Made by a program: the position numbers and the translations under genes
Shown here: piece after piece, positions 8,266 to 8,395 of the stretch
Position numbering within the stretch: position 1 is the first letter of the stretch
How the letters are laid out: every line of letters begins with the position of its first letter
The notes under the pieces: model-generated
Seen by the model: the letters and a program-made list of their open reading frames with translations, nothing else
The model's database searches: none
Told to the model about the DNA's origin: nothing
Origin: an uncultured Verrucomicrobiota bacterium
Lineage (GTDB): Bacteria > Verrucomicrobiota > Verrucomicrobiia > Chthoniobacterales > SZAS-18
Assembly (NCBI GenBank): GCA_937871685.1
Contig: CALMOL010000428.1
Location: forward strand, 8,005 to 16,399
Reading direction: 5' to 3'
DNA length: 8,395 bases

Positions 8266-8395
8266 GGCGGGGCGCAGCGTGCCGCATCCGCCGGGAGCCG
8301 CCAGAAAAATTCTCACGTCCGATGTCCGTTCGGGCCGCCGGATTCCGCATGAGGAAGCGAGACCCCTTGTCTCTGCCGCTCCCATGCCCTTCCCC
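8266..8395 (-). promoter_or_regulatory. Upstream region of the sigma-kinase operon with an A/T-rich island
   Basis: No gene is supported here. Within very GC-rich DNA, minus-strand GAGAATTTTTCT (8314-8303) is a distinct A/T island about 38-49 bp before the GTG start, and a direct repeat GTCCG-AT-GTCCG lies at 8317-8328. Both suit a promoter or its activator site. ECF operons are often autoregulated, so the island could be part of the sigma factor's own promoter, but I cannot assign -35 and -10 boxes. Confidence 0.3.

Noticed and set aside
8266..8385. 40-residue N-terminal extension of the sigma factor from an ATG at 8385
   Set aside because: The extension has no similarity to sigma factors and crosses the A/T island that looks like a promoter; the GTG at 8265 gives the usual length.

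Overview
The window is about 8.4 kb of very GC-rich bacterial chromosome, densely coding, with few Shine-Dalgarno sequences and several GTG/TTG starts. The combination of a PF07638-type ECF sigma factor joined to a Ser/Thr kinase with TPRs, a metal-uptake operon punctuated by REP-like hairpins (core GCGGGAGC/GCTCCCGC and GAGGCGGC/GCCGCCTC), and a promoter almost touching the start codon suggests Verrucomicrobiota, perhaps Opitutaceae. This placement is inference from general resemblance; no marker gene is present.

Left part (119-3531, minus strand): a metal-ion ABC uptake operon of the cluster 9 (Zn/Mn/Fe) type. In transcription order it encodes a periplasmic solute-binding protein, a small membrane-anchored protein of unknown function, the ATPase and the permease. 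Two non-coding insertions interrupt it: a pair of overlapping hairpins between the small protein and the ATPase (2045-2143), and a 153-bp element with perfect 40-bp terminal inverted repeats between ATPase and permease (1107-1259). Downstream of the permease lie two extreme GC hairpins (1-51).

Middle (3532-5224, plus strand): a divergent intergenic region with a candidate promoter and a possible operator, then a membrane-anchored C39-like cysteine peptidase and, 6 bp later, a BtpA-family TIM-barrel protein.

Right part (5229-8395, minus strand): an ECF sigma factor and an 821-residue transmembrane Ser/Thr kinase with C-terminal TPRs. The two overlap by 11 bp, and the kinase has a good Shine-Dalgarno inside the sigma gene. 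The sigma factor lacks the acidic patch normally found in region 2.2 and carries Q-P-T-A there. This recalls ECF sigma factors that are switched on by phosphorylation of a threonine in that region by a partner kinase. The kinase keeps every catalytic motif, so the pair is the most interesting candidate regulatory system here. The kinase and BtpA genes converge with only 4 bp between stop codons.
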